Notes under the pieces: model-generated
Told to the model about the DNA's origin: nothing
What the model saw: the letters and a program-made list of their open reading frames with translations, nothing else
Database searches by the model: none
Position numbers and translations under genes: made by a program
In this document: in pieces, positions 17,292-26,282 of the stretch
Layout: each line of letters opens with the position of its first letter
How positions within the stretch are numbered: the stretch's first letter is position 1
Assembly (NCBI RefSeq): GCF_033025475.1
Contig: NZ_CP130322.1
Span: 62,001-126,000, forward strand
Source: Sphingomonas sp. C3-2
Lineage (GTDB): Bacteria; Pseudomonadota; Alphaproteobacteria; Sphingomonadales; Sphingomonadaceae
Reading direction: 5' to 3'
Length of the DNA: 64,000 nt

Positions 17292-18545
17292 ATGGGTGAA
17301 GCCTATATTATCGATGCGGTGCGAACCCCGCGCGGGATCGGCAAACCGGGCAAGGGCGCACTTGCGGACATGCACCCGCAACATGTGGCTGCAACCGTTC
17401 TCAAGGCGCTTGCCGAACGCAACAATCTCGAGACCTGCGATGTCGATGATGTGATCTGGAGCGTCAGCACGCAGCGTGGAAAGCAAGGGGCTGATCTCGC
17501 CCGTATGGCCGCTCTTGATGCGGGGTTCGACGTCCGCGCAAGCGGCGTGACCATCGATCGCTTCTGTGGTGGCGGGATCACCAGCGTCAATCTGGCCGCG
17601 GCCCAGATCCGGTCGGGAATGGAGGATGTGATCATCGCGGGGGGCAGCGAGATGATGTCGCTTCTTGCGTCGATGATGGCAGAGGATATTGCAGCGGGTG
17701 TCATGCCCTTGGGCATGAACTCGGGCAATGATCGTTTGCAGGCCGCGCACCCGCAAGCACATCAAGGTGTTTGTGCTGATGCTGTTGCGGCAATGGAGGG
17801 TATCGGAAGGACTGATCTGGACGCCTGGGCCCTTGAAAGTCAGCATCGCGCCGCCCGCGCAATTGAAAATGGGTATTTCGACAAGGGCTTGGTTCCGGTT
17901 TACCGCGCGGATGGCAGTCTGGCGCTCGACCGGGAACAATATCCCCGTCCGGAAACCACAGCGCAGGATCTGGCCGCGCTAAAGCCCTCATTCGCGGCCA
18001 TGGCGGACATGCCGCTAGACGCCAAGGCGACAACATTTCGCCAGATGATCAATGCGAAATATCCCGATCTTCAGATCGTGCCTGTCCACCATGCCGGCAA
18101 TTCCAGCGGTGTGGTCGATGGCGCGGCAGGGCTTCTCCTCGCCTCTGCAGACTATGTAAAACGCAGTGGCCTCAAGCCGCGCGCAAAAGTGCTCGCAGCG
18201 GCCAATATCGGCGATTGTCCGACATTGATGCTGAACGCGCCCGTGCCCGCCGCCCGAAAAGTTCTGATCAAGGCGGGCCTTACGATCGCAGATATCGATC
18301 TGTGGGAGATCAACGAGGCCTTTGCGGTCGTGGTTGAGAAGTTCATCCTCGATCTTGGGCTGGACCGGGACAAGGTCAACGTGAATGGCGGAGCGATCGC
18401 GCTGGGCCATCCCATCGGGGCGACCGGCGCGATGCTTATCGGCACCATGCTGGACGAGCTTGAGCGACGCGACCTCAGGCGTGGCCTCGTCACCATGTGC
18501 GCAGCCGGCGGCATGGCGCCCGCAATCATCATCGAACGCATTTGA
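17292..18545 (+). CDS. Thiolase (acetyl-CoA acyltransferase, FadA-like)
   Basis: A 417-aa thiolase that cleaves 3-ketoacyl-CoA with CoA. All catalytic residues are present: Cys92 (DRFCGGGITS), the NEAF loop, His373 (GHPIGATG) and Cys403 (TMCAAGG). ATG 17292 follows GGAGAGG. The N-terminal Y-I-I-D-A-V-R-T-P-R start is typical of degradative thiolases. It is the first gene of a run that continues with an acyl-CoA ligase and an SDR, and it is preceded by the inverted repeat described at 17205. Confidence 0.93.
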   Translation: MGEAYIIDAVRTPRGIGKPGKGALADMHPQHVAATVLKALAERNNLETCDVDDVIWSVSTQRGKQGADLARMAALDAGFDVRASGVTIDRFCGGGITSVNLAAAQIRSGMEDVIIAGGSEMMSLLASMMAEDIAAGVMPLGMNSGNDRLQAAHPQAHQGVCADAVAAMEGIGRTDLDAWALESQHRAARAIENGYFDKGLVPVYRADGSLALDREQYPRPETTAQDLAALKPSFAAMADMPLDAKATTFRQMINAKYPDLQIVPVHHAGNSSGVVDGAAGLLLASADYVKRSGLKPRAKVLAAANIGDCPTLMLNAPVPAARKVLIKAGLTIADIDLWEINEAFAVVVEKFILDLGLDRDKVNVNGGAIALGHPIGATGAMLIGTMLDELERRDLRRGLVTMCAAGGMAPAIIIERI

Positions 18546-18562
18546 CGGAGATGGGGGTAGAT

Positions 18563-20062
18563 ATGACACATACTGGCCCATTGGCTATGGGGGAACTCTT
18601 GGCCCATCACGCAGGGCAAGACCCTCGTCGCCCCATGCTGACCGTGGGTGCGGAAACCGTAACACGTGAAGGCTTGGAAGCACGCGCCAATCGGCGCGCC
18701 CGTCAGATCGCGGCCTTCGGTGTCGGTGCCGACGATCTGGTTACGGTCGCCATGCCAAATGGCGTCGAATTTTATGAGACGACTTTCGCGCTGTGGAAGC
18801 TCGGCGCAACCCCGAACATTGTATCCCCCAAATTGCCAGACGCTGAACTCGGGGCCATCGTCCAGCTCGTCAATCCCAAGGTCGTGATCGGGCCGGATGC
18901 GTCGCGTCTGCCCGGACGAAACACCTTGCCCGCAGGGACAATCTTGGACGCTGGCCTGTCCGCAGAACCCTTGCCGCGCGCGGTACCGACTTATTGGAAA
19001 GCGATGACCAGCGGTGGATCGACCGGCCGCCCGAAGGTGATTGTCGATCATATGCCGGGATTGTGGGATCCGGCCATGGCCAGCCTCGGGCAAATCCCCG
19101 GCGACAATATTTTGAACCCCGGTCCGCTATACCATAATGCCCCGTTTATCGGGACGCATTTCGGCCTTTTTACCGGCTCTCATATCGTCGACATGGTGAA
19201 ATTCGATGCGGAAATGACGCTGGCGCTTATCGAACGTCATCACATTGGCTGGGTGAATTTCGTGCCGACCATGATGAGCCGCATCTCGCGGCTGCCACCC
19301 GAAGTGCGCGACAGTTTCGATCTGACGTCGCTTCGGGCGGTCTTCCACATGGGATCGGCCTGCCCGATCTGGTTGAAGCAGGCATGGATCGACTGGCTTG
19401 GCGCTGATCGCATTTTCGAACTTTACTCGGGAACCGAGCGTCAGGGCGCAACGATCATAACGGGTAGGGAATGGCTTGAGCGCAAGGGCTCGGTCGGTCA
19501 GCTGCAGCCCGGCGCGCGCATGAAGATCCTGAACGAAGCCGGTCACCCCTGCGCGCCTCGCGAGATTGGCGAGATATATCTACTGCCCGAAACTGGGCGA
19601 AATGCGACATATCACTATATCGGGGCGGACGCGAAGGCTGACGGCGAATGGGAATCGCTGGGTGATATGGGGTATGTTGACGAGGACGGGTATCTCTATC
19701 TCGTTGACCGTCGCACAGACCTCATCGTGTCGGGGGGCGCCAATATCTACCCGGCCGAAGTCGAAGCCGCGCTTGAAGTGCATCCTCAGATCGTGTCGGC
19801 CGTCGTGATCGGTTTGCCCGACGACGATCTTGGCCAGCGCGTTCATGCAATCGTCCAGCCCGTCGCAAACGCAAGCGTCACCGCTGAAGAATTGCTGACG
19901 ACCGTCAGCGAGCAATTGGCGCGCTACAAGGTCCCCAGAACGCTTGAATTCACCGCTCAGCCGCTTCGGGATGAGGCGGGCAAGATCAGGCGCTTCGCCC
20001 TGCGCGAGGAAAGGCTCGGCGCAGTCAACACAGATAAGGGAAGTCAAAGTGAACAAGCTTGA
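18563..20062 (+). CDS. AMP-forming acyl-CoA ligase
   Basis: A 499-aa ANL-superfamily ligase that activates a carboxylic acid to its CoA ester. It has the P-loop TSGGSTGRPKVIV near 150 (GGSTG instead of the commoner GTTG, a variant I recall from BaiB-like bile-acid and steroid-acid ligases), an A5-type YSGTERQG, DRRTDLIVSGGANIYP and a C-terminal Lys in DEAGKIRRF. ATG 18563 is preferred over ATG 18551, which would abut GGAG. It overlaps the next SDR gene by 14 bases. A bulky or cyclic acid is plausible but unproven. Confidence 0.9.
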   Translation: MTHTGPLAMGELLAHHAGQDPRRPMLTVGAETVTREGLEARANRRARQIAAFGVGADDLVTVAMPNGVEFYETTFALWKLGATPNIVSPKLPDAELGAIVQLVNPKVVIGPDASRLPGRNTLPAGTILDAGLSAEPLPRAVPTYWKAMTSGGSTGRPKVIVDHMPGLWDPAMASLGQIPGDNILNPGPLYHNAPFIGTHFGLFTGSHIVDMVKFDAEMTLALIERHHIGWVNFVPTMMSRISRLPPEVRDSFDLTSLRAVFHMGSACPIWLKQAWIDWLGADRIFELYSGTERQGATIITGREWLERKGSVGQLQPGARMKILNEAGHPCAPREIGEIYLLPETGRNATYHYIGADAKADGEWESLGDMGYVDEDGYLYLVDRRTDLIVSGGANIYPAEVEAALEVHPQIVSAVVIGLPDDDLGQRVHAIVQPVANASVTAEELLTTVSEQLARYKVPRTLEFTAQPLRDEAGKIRRFALREERLGAVNTDKGSQSEQA

Positions 20063-20864
20063 AGGCAAGGTCGCCATCGTTACCGGATCGGGCCGTGGCA
20101 TCGGCCGCGCGGTCGCACTGAAACTCGCATCTGAAGGCGCCTGCGTGGTCGTGAACGACCTTGACGATGACATTGCGGCCTCCGTCGTGCGAGAAATTGG
20201 TGCCAATGCCGTCGCTTGCGCCGGTGATGTGACAGCCCCTGATTTTGGCGAACGGATTGTGCAGACGGCCTTGGAGAATTTCGGCGGTCTGGACATCATC
20301 GTCAATAATGCCGGCTATACGTGGGACAACGTCATTCAGAAGACGACCGATGAGCAATTTGATGCGATGGTTGACGTGCATCTCAAGGCTCCGTTCCGGA
20401 TCCTGCGTGCGGCGGCAGATCCCATTCGCGCGATGGTCAAGCAAGAGGCTGCGAACGGGAAGGTGTCGGCGCGCAAGGTCGTGAACATCTCGTCCATTGC
20501 TGGTCTGTTCGGCAATCCGGGGCAGGCCGGATACGCGTCTGCCAAGGCTGCGGTTGCCGGTTTGACCCGCACGCTGGCCAAGGAATGGGGGCGCTACAAT
20601 GTCACCATCAATTGCGTCGCGTTCGGATTGATCGAAACGCGGTTGATGCAACCGCTGACGGACACCGAGAATGTCGATGCGGAAGGGCGCGCCATTCAGA
20701 TCGGCGTTCGACCGGAAGCGCTTGAGATCACCAAGGCACTCACGCCGCTTGGGCGTTTTGGGACGCCTGAGGAAGCGGCCGGTGCGGTCTATCTCTTTTG
20801 CATACCGGAATCCGATTATATCAGCGGGCAGGTCGTAATCGCGGGCGGCGGGTTGCAGCTCTAA
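20049..20864 (+). CDS. SDR oxidoreductase, 3-hydroxyacyl-CoA dehydrogenase-like
   Basis: This 271-aa classical SDR starts at GTG 20049, behind AAGGGAAG and inside the end of the ligase gene. The motifs are TGSGRGIGRAVA, NNAGYTWDN and Ser-x-Tyr-x3-Lys (NISS...YASAK). The sequence resembles the dehydrogenase domain of multifunctional enzyme type 2 (17beta-HSD4), which oxidises 3-hydroxyacyl-CoA. Position beside a thiolase and ligase supports a beta-oxidation step. It is the last gene before a 254-base gap that holds the operator pair of the next transcription unit. Confidence 0.88.
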   Translation: MNKLEGKVAIVTGSGRGIGRAVALKLASEGACVVVNDLDDDIAASVVREIGANAVACAGDVTAPDFGERIVQTALENFGGLDIIVNNAGYTWDNVIQKTTDEQFDAMVDVHLKAPFRILRAAADPIRAMVKQEAANGKVSARKVVNISSIAGLFGNPGQAGYASAKAAVAGLTRTLAKEWGRYNVTINCVAFGLIETRLMQPLTDTENVDAEGRAIQIGVRPEALEITKALTPLGRFGTPEEAAGAVYLFCIPESDYISGQVVIAGGGLQL

Positions 20865-21034
20865 ACCGTTATCGTGAGAATGGGTGTCATGCGGCCTTGG
20901 CCGCTCCCGCAGGCGCGGCGATCATTCTTTGATTGCCGTGCCTGTTTTATTTGGTGCCTGTCAGATCCTTTGCGAGCCATTCGCTCATCGTCAAAACCAC
21001 CTCTTCTTCCGTAAGTTAGCATGTCCGCATTAAA

Positions 21035-21051
21035 AATGAATTAGATTCATT
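21035..21051. promoter_or_regulatory. Candidate operator 1 of TonB receptor gene
   Basis: AATGAAT-TAG-ATTCATT is a perfect 7-3-7 inverted repeat, 68 bases before the receptor start. Its core equals the motif in the divergent promoter at 13802. Confidence 0.65.
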
Positions 21052-21082
21052 GTCTGTTGAATTACCCCTTCCTGCAGATATA

Positions 21083-21097
21083 ATGAATCAAATTCAT
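21083..21097. promoter_or_regulatory. Candidate operator 2 of TonB receptor gene
   Basis: ATGAAT-CAA-ATTCAT is a second perfect copy of the motif, 47 bases downstream of the first (centre to centre) and 21 bases before the start codon, a position that would block transcription or early elongation. Confidence 0.65.
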
Positions 21098-21118
21098 AAT
21101 TCCGGGGAGGGGCTGAGG

Positions 21119-23578
21119 ATGAGGTTGCCAAGGCATATTTGTGCGTCGGCTATAGCGCTTATGGCCATGCCAATGCCCGTTTTTGCGCAAGGCGATGGCG
21201 CGGACGGAGCAGATGCGACGCATGTCAGCGATATCGTGGTCACCGCCCGCCGCAAGGAAGAGGTGCTCCAGGATGTGCCGCTTTCGATAAGCGCCTTTAG
21301 CGGAGAGCAACTCTCGCAACGCGGGATCCGCACGGTGGAGGAGTTGCGGCAGATATCTGCCGGCGTGAACATCAGCGGGCAGAAGCGCGACGAGGCCAAT
21401 TTCTATATTCGCGGGCAGGGGCCGGGGGTCGTTCAGGCCGGGCAGCGCAACTTCACCAGCGTCGCCACCTATTTTGCCGAAGTGCCTGCGCTGATTTCGG
21501 GGCCCGGCAGTCTTTTCGATCTCCAATCCGTCCAGGTTCTCAAAGGCCCCCAAGGGACGCTTTTCGGCCGCAATACGACAGGCGGCGCCGTGCTCTTCGA
21601 ACCTGCGGGCCCCACCGACCGGTTCGAGGGCGAAGCGGCGCTGACCTATGGCAATCTCGATCTCATGCAATTTACGGGCATGATCAACCTGCCCTTGGGG
21701 GAAAGCGTGGCCTTGCGGGTTGCGGCCGATGTGGCACAGCGCGATGGATATACCCGCAACGTCCTAACGGGGCAAAAACTCGACGGGCGTGAATATCAGG
21801 CGGTGCGCGCGACCTTGCTGGTCCGACCATCGTCAAGGTTCGAAAATCGGACGATCTTTGACGGTCGCTTGCAGGACAATAGCGGCAGTTCGGCCATGCT
21901 CCGCCAGATCGAGCCGGGGGCAATGCTCGGAGCGATACCGACCCCGGCGGCATTGGCGCCGCTGCTGGGCCTGCCCGCCGGTTCATCGGTCACCATCCCG
22001 CTGCGCGCGGGCGGCACAGTTCCGGTCGGCTGTTTGCAGGCGAACCTTGCCGGCTGTCCCACCGGGCAATTCGGCAGCGCGGTCGCCGCGTTCCAGACTG
22101 CTTATAATGGCGGTAATTTTGCTGATCCGGCGGCCGGCGGCTTCGCACTTCTCGCCACGACGGCGCAATTGCGCGATATGCTCGAGGATCAACGCGCATT
22201 GGGGTCGCGGGCGACGCAGATCCCGATGATGCTGCGCATGAAGCGCCAGTCCTGGGGCGTCACCAACAAGACGCTGTTCGAACTGAGCGATGCTATCACG
22301 CTCAAGAACATCATCGCCTTTCGCAGCGCGCGAAGTGCGGACGTTCAGGACTATGACGGTGCGCCGTTCCGCTCGATCGAGACCTATCCGGCGAATGAAT
22401 GGAGCGCCGGGCAGAACCAGTTTACCGAAGAATTCCAGGTGCAAGGACGCATCGGTGATCGCCTCAACTATATTGTCGGCTATTATCACGAATTCTCAAA
22501 ACCAGGGTTCACGCCCGTTCAGGGCAGCTATTCGCTTGGGTCGACCGCAACGCGCATCCTGATCAACCGGGACGTGAGCGATGCGCTTTTCGCGCATGCC
22601 GAACATGACTTCGCGGAAAAATGGCAGCTTAGCGGTGGCTTTCGTTATACTTGGGACAAGCGGCGCGCCGCGCTCAGCATCTATGATCAAGCGGGCAATT
22701 GCAGCCAGCGTGATCCCGCTAATCCGGGAACGACCGGGGCTCCGATTTTCACCTGCCCAATTACCTATGATGCGCGCTTTTCCGCGCCCACCTATGATGC
22801 GACCCTGCAATACCAACCGGTCGACGACGTCCTCATCTATGCCGCCTATCGGCATGGTTATAAAAGCGGCGGGTTCAACCTTCCATCACCGCTTCCCGAA
22901 TATCAGAAATTCGACCAGGAAACGGTCGACGATTTCGAGATCGGGCTGAAGGCCGACTGGAATGTCGGATTTCCGGTGCGGACCAACATTGCACTGTTCC
23001 TTGATAAATATCGCGACATCCAGATCCAAACGCCGGTTGCGGTTTCTGGCGTGGGCATCACCTCGCTCGTGCGCAATGCCGGCAAGGCCACAAACAAGGG
23101 CGTGGAGCTTGAAGTGAGCGCGCGCCCGGCCGAAGGCCTGATGCTTTCGGGCTTCCTGTCCTATCTGGATTCACAGTGCGATGTGACGCTTGATCGCACC
23201 GCCTGCCGCGATGGCGTTCAGACCGCATTCCAGCCCAAATGGAAATATGGCCTGTCCGGGCGGTATGAAATGCCGATCGGGCCGGGGGCACAGGCGCTGG
23301 CCGTGTCCGCCGATTATAGCTGGCAGTCGAAGGCCAATACCAACGATCTTGATGCGCCGATCAGCACCTATCCGTCCTATGGGTTGCTGAACGGGCGCCT
23401 GGAATGGAACGGCATCGCAGATTCCAGTTTCGATCTCGCGTTGTTTATGACGAACATTACCAACCGACGCTACATCGCGGGTGGTTATCCCCTGACATCA
23501 CAAATCGGTTTTGAATCCGTATTTTATGGAGAGCCACGTACTTATGGTGCGAGCCTGAAATTCCGCTGGGCAAAATAG
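21119..23578 (+). CDS. TonB-dependent outer-membrane receptor
   Basis: An 819-aa receptor with a signal peptide (ending near PVFAQ), plug start SDIVVTARRKEE, VLKGPQGTLFGRNTTGGAV and a full barrel ending ASLKFRWAK. I start it at ATG 21119, with GGGGAGGGG about 9 bases upstream; ATG 21083 would place the operator inside the gene. Two copies of the RTGAATN3ATTCAT motif lie directly upstream, so uptake is probably co-regulated with the carboxylase/dehydrogenase operons at 13.8 kb. The downstream aldolase-like genes may form the same unit. Confidence 0.94.
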   Translation: MRLPRHICASAIALMAMPMPVFAQGDGADGADATHVSDIVVTARRKEEVLQDVPLSISAFSGEQLSQRGIRTVEELRQISAGVNISGQKRDEANFYIRGQGPGVVQAGQRNFTSVATYFAEVPALISGPGSLFDLQSVQVLKGPQGTLFGRNTTGGAVLFEPAGPTDRFEGEAALTYGNLDLMQFTGMINLPLGESVALRVAADVAQRDGYTRNVLTGQKLDGREYQAVRATLLVRPSSRFENRTIFDGRLQDNSGSSAMLRQIEPGAMLGAIPTPAALAPLLGLPAGSSVTIPLRAGGTVPVGCLQANLAGCPTGQFGSAVAAFQTAYNGGNFADPAAGGFALLATTAQLRDMLEDQRALGSRATQIPMMLRMKRQSWGVTNKTLFELSDAITLKNIIAFRSARSADVQDYDGAPFRSIETYPANEWSAGQNQFTEEFQVQGRIGDRLNYIVGYYHEFSKPGFTPVQGSYSLGSTATRILINRDVSDALFAHAEHDFAEKWQLSGGFRYTWDKRRAALSIYDQAGNCSQRDPANPGTTGAPIFTCPITYDARFSAPTYDATLQYQPVDDVLIYAAYRHGYKSGGFNLPSPLPEYQKFDQETVDDFEIGLKADWNVGFPVRTNIALFLDKYRDIQIQTPVAVSGVGITSLVRNAGKATNKGVELEVSARPAEGLMLSGFLSYLDSQCDVTLDRTACRDGVQTAFQPKWKYGLSGRYEMPIGPGAQALAVSADYSWQSKANTNDLDAPISTYPSYGLLNGRLEWNGIADSSFDLALFMTNITNRRYIAGGYPLTSQIGFESVFYGEPRTYGASLKFRWAK

Positions 23579-23584
23579 TTGACA

Positions 23585-23601
23585 ATATTGAATATCAATA
23601 T
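23585..23601. repeat. AT-rich 7-3-7 palindrome between receptor and DUF35 genes
   Basis: ATATTGA-ATA-TCAATAT starts 6 bases after the receptor stop. It is perfect but short and very AT-rich; it could be an operator or a weak hairpin. A different sequence from the RTGAATN3ATTCAT sites. Confidence 0.35.
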
Positions 23602-23670
23602 AACCAAATAATTGCACTAGGCACCGGGAAGACTCGGGTCAGCTGCCGCAATGATGATGGAGAGGTGCTG

Positions 23671-24096
23671 GTGACCAACAGCAACATGGCGTTCCGTCCG
23701 GATCCGATCATGACGCTCGATGGGGCTTTTTTCTGGAAGGCTGCCGATGAGAAGCGTTTCGTCGCGCAAAAATGCGATGGCTGTCAGAAGCTGTGGCATC
23801 CGCCGCGCGCCATGTGTCCCGAATGCCATAGCCTTGAACGCGGCGAAACGCAGCTATCGGGGCGGGGCGAGGTCATCAGCTGGATCGTGCCGGTCCATCC
23901 GGCCGCCTTTGGTTTTGCGACGCCGCCGATCGTGGCGCTGGTGGAGGTTGAGGAAGGCCTTCGGTTCGTCACCAATGTCGAAGGCGTGGATCCGCAAGAC
24001 ATGGAGGTAGGGCTCAAGGTGGTTGTAGATTTTGCGCCCACCAGCGGCGGACATTTCGTGCCTGTCTTCCGCCCCGCAGAGGGAGCCCGCGCATGA
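23671..24096 (+). CDS. Zn-ribbon/OB-fold DUF35 protein (partner of thiolase-like aldolase)
   Basis: A 141-aa protein with a Zn ribbon (CDGCQKLWHPPRAMCPEC, two Cys-x2-Cys pairs near residues 33-50) followed by an OB-fold. GTG 23671 follows GGAGAGG. Its stop overlaps the next gene (ATGA). DUF35 proteins form tight complexes with thiolase-fold partners; in actinobacterial cholesterol degradation the ChsH2 DUF35 domain holds the Ltp2 retro-aldolase. The immediate thiolase-like neighbour makes the same complex likely here. Confidence 0.88.
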   Translation: MTNSNMAFRPDPIMTLDGAFFWKAADEKRFVAQKCDGCQKLWHPPRAMCPECHSLERGETQLSGRGEVISWIVPVHPAAFGFATPPIVALVEVEEGLRFVTNVEGVDPQDMEVGLKVVVDFAPTSGGHFVPVFRPAEGARA

Positions 24097-25247
24097 CGCA
24101 GGCGAACCAGACGGCAGCCATTGTCGGTATCGGCCAAACCGAATTTTCGCGCCAATCGGGGCGCTCCGAGCAGCAGCTCGCCGCCGAAGCCGTACTCGCG
24201 GCGCTGAACGATGCGGGGCTTTCCCCCGCCGATGTCGATGGGATGATGACCTTCAACCTCGACAATAGCGACGAGGTGGATCTGATGCGCAATCTGGGGG
24301 TACGCGAGATCCGCTATACGATGCGCACGCCACAAGGCGGCGCCTCTTCGGTCAGCACGCTCGTCCACGCCAAAAAGGCTGTTGAATCGGGCCTGTGCGA
24401 TGTGATGGTGATCTGGCGGGCGATGAATGAGCGATCGCAATATCGCTTCGGGCAGCCGCATATGGCGATCACGCCGAACGGGCATAGCTCCACCTTCATC
24501 GAATGGTGCCTGCCTTATGGAGCGCAGACGCCGGCGTCCTGGGAGGCGTTGTCGGCGATGCCCTATCTCAATCGCTACGGCGTGACGTCGGAAGACCTTG
24601 GTCGAGTTTCTGTTCTGCTTCGAAAGCATGCCTCGACCAACCCGGCAGCGTGGTTTCACGGCAAGCCGATCACGCTTGAGGAACATCAGAACTCACGCTG
24701 GATCGTGGCGCCCTATCTCCATCTTCTCGATTGCTGCCAGGAATCGGATGGTGCGGTTGCAATCGTCATCACCCGGGGGGATCGGGCACGCGATCTGCGC
24801 CAGAAGCCGGCGCGGCTGCTGGGTGCCGAATATGCCTTTCTGTTCAATCACGAGATCATCTCCGACTTTTATCAGGGCGATCTGACCGAATTGCCGGTGG
24901 CACGCCGGGTAACCGAGCGCCTCACGCAATCAGCGGGGTTGGCACCCAGCGAAACCGATGTGGCGATGATCTATGACAACTTCACGCCGCAGGTGCTGCG
25001 CCAGCTCGAAGGATTTGGTTTCTGCGCCGCGGGCGAAGCCAAGGATTATGTACGGGATGGCCATCTTGAACTCACCGGACGAACCCCGCTCAGTCCCAAT
25101 GGCGGCTTGATTGGCGAGGGCTATATTCACGGCATGAACAATATCACCGAGGCTGTCCGGCAACTGCGCGGAACGGCCGCCAATCAGGTGAAATCGGTTG
25201 AAACGGTTTTTTGCTGCTCCGGTGTTGCCGGCGCGATACTAGGGTAG
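24093..25247 (+). CDS. SCP2-thiolase-like protein, probable retro-aldolase (Ltp2-like)
   Basis: A 384-aa thiolase-fold protein. The position of the thiolase nucleophile reads TPQGGASSV (about residues 79-87) with no Cys, so it is unlikely to be a true thiolase. The motifs IYDNFTP and GEGYIHGMN carry tyrosines at sites like those proposed as catalytic in the Ltp2 aldolase. Ltp2-type enzymes cleave a beta-hydroxyacyl-CoA with a tertiary alcohol into propionyl- or acetyl-CoA and a ketone. It overlaps its DUF35 partner by 4 bases. A similar pair occurs at 46384-47984. Confidence 0.85.
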   Translation: MTQANQTAAIVGIGQTEFSRQSGRSEQQLAAEAVLAALNDAGLSPADVDGMMTFNLDNSDEVDLMRNLGVREIRYTMRTPQGGASSVSTLVHAKKAVESGLCDVMVIWRAMNERSQYRFGQPHMAITPNGHSSTFIEWCLPYGAQTPASWEALSAMPYLNRYGVTSEDLGRVSVLLRKHASTNPAAWFHGKPITLEEHQNSRWIVAPYLHLLDCCQESDGAVAIVITRGDRARDLRQKPARLLGAEYAFLFNHEIISDFYQGDLTELPVARRVTERLTQSAGLAPSETDVAMIYDNFTPQVLRQLEGFGFCAAGEAKDYVRDGHLELTGRTPLSPNGGLIGEGYIHGMNNITEAVRQLRGTAANQVKSVETVFCCSGVAGAILG

Positions 25248-25253
25248 AAGGTG

Positions 25254-26282
25254 ATGGTTTTCGTCGATCGTCGAGGGCCTGACATGGGCGCTGCCGCCGC
25301 GCGGCGAACAACAAGTCAGGTCGTCGAGATCGATACAAATGTTCGGGTCGGGGATGCAGCTATCCGCGTGATCTGCGAAGTTCACTGGCCCGAAAATCCT
25401 CGTAATTCTGGCGCGATCCTCTTCTGCACACCGGGCGGCGGCGTTTCGAGGCGCTATTTTTCGTTGCGCGATCCTGAGGCTCGCCCCGGCCCAGCCATGT
25501 TCGACGAGCCCTTCAATTTTACCCGGGCGATGACCCGGGCGGGGCATGTCGTCATAGTGATCGATCCGATCGGAGTGGGGGAGAGCACGCGCCCTGCAGA
25601 CGGTTATGCGCTGAGGAACGATCTGGTAGCAGAGGTCAATCATCTCGCGCTCGAACAATTGCTTGACCGCTTGCGTCGCGGAGAACTCGCTGCGGAACTC
25701 GAAGCCATGCGCAACTGGCCCATCGTGGGTATCGGCCATTCGGCAGGTGCGATGTTGACCGCGCTGCAGCAGGATCGCTACCGCGATTTTTCGGCCCTCA
25801 TCCTCCTGTGCTTTGGAACGCGCGGGCTACCGGATTATATTGATGAGACGCACCGCGCCGTTCTTGCAACCGGGTTTCCAACGCAGGCGCAAATTGGTGA
25901 TTTCGCACGCCGCATGTTCGGGGGATCGGGCTATGCCGATCTCCCCCCGCACAACGTGGACAGTCCTGCGGCGCGCGCACTGCAACAAGCCGTCGATAAG
26001 GTGGTGGCGCCAGTGGCGGCGCACGCAATGACGCCGGGCAATGTCGCACGGGAACTGGCCGGGATCGACGTTCCGGTATTCCTTGCGGTGGGTGAGCGGG
26101 ACATGACCGGCCCGCCCGAGCAAATGATCAACGATTATCCCAATTGTCCGAAACTTGCGCTGACCGTGGTCAGAAACGCGGGGCATCATGTCTTTGTCTC
26201 GGCGCTTTCTCGTCAGCTCAACTCGGCGATCAGCAGATGGATCTTTCAGCAAGTCGGAGGCCGTAATGACCCGCGAATATAA
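25254..26282 (+). CDS. Alpha/beta hydrolase
   Basis: A 342-aa serine hydrolase with a nucleophile elbow GIGHSAGAM (near 162), an acid in VGERDMTGPPE and His in NAGHHVFVS, so the triad is complete. An oxyanion segment FCTPGGGVSRR follows strand 3. ATG 25254 is 6 bases after the aldolase stop; ATG 25284 is possible. It may hydrolyse an ester or thioester in the pathway. It overlaps the following small gene by 17 bases. The exact subfamily is not recognised. Confidence 0.85.
   Translation: MVFVDRRGPDMGAAAARRTTSQVVEIDTNVRVGDAAIRVICEVHWPENPRNSGAILFCTPGGGVSRRYFSLRDPEARPGPAMFDEPFNFTRAMTRAGHVVIVIDPIGVGESTRPADGYALRNDLVAEVNHLALEQLLDRLRRGELAAELEAMRNWPIVGIGHSAGAMLTALQQDRYRDFSALILLCFGTRGLPDYIDETHRAVLATGFPTQAQIGDFARRMFGGSGYADLPPHNVDSPAARALQQAVDKVVAPVAAHAMTPGNVARELAGIDVPVFLAVGERDMTGPPEQMINDYPNCPKLALTVVRNAGHHVFVSALSRQLNSAISRWIFQQVGGRNDPRI

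Noticed and set aside
17292-18545. The thiolase at 17292 as steroid-ring FadA6 or side-chain FadA5.
   Set aside because: Catalytic residues fit any degradative thiolase; the subfamily cannot be told by eye.
20891-20904. GCGGCC-TT-GGCCGC after the SDR gene as a terminator.
   Set aside because: The loop is only two bases and there is no T-tract.
20947-21015. A 22-codon open stretch on the minus strand, ending in EWLAKDLTGTK, before the TonB receptor.
   Set aside because: It reads like the end of a protein but has a stop right upstream; at best a remnant of a lost gene.
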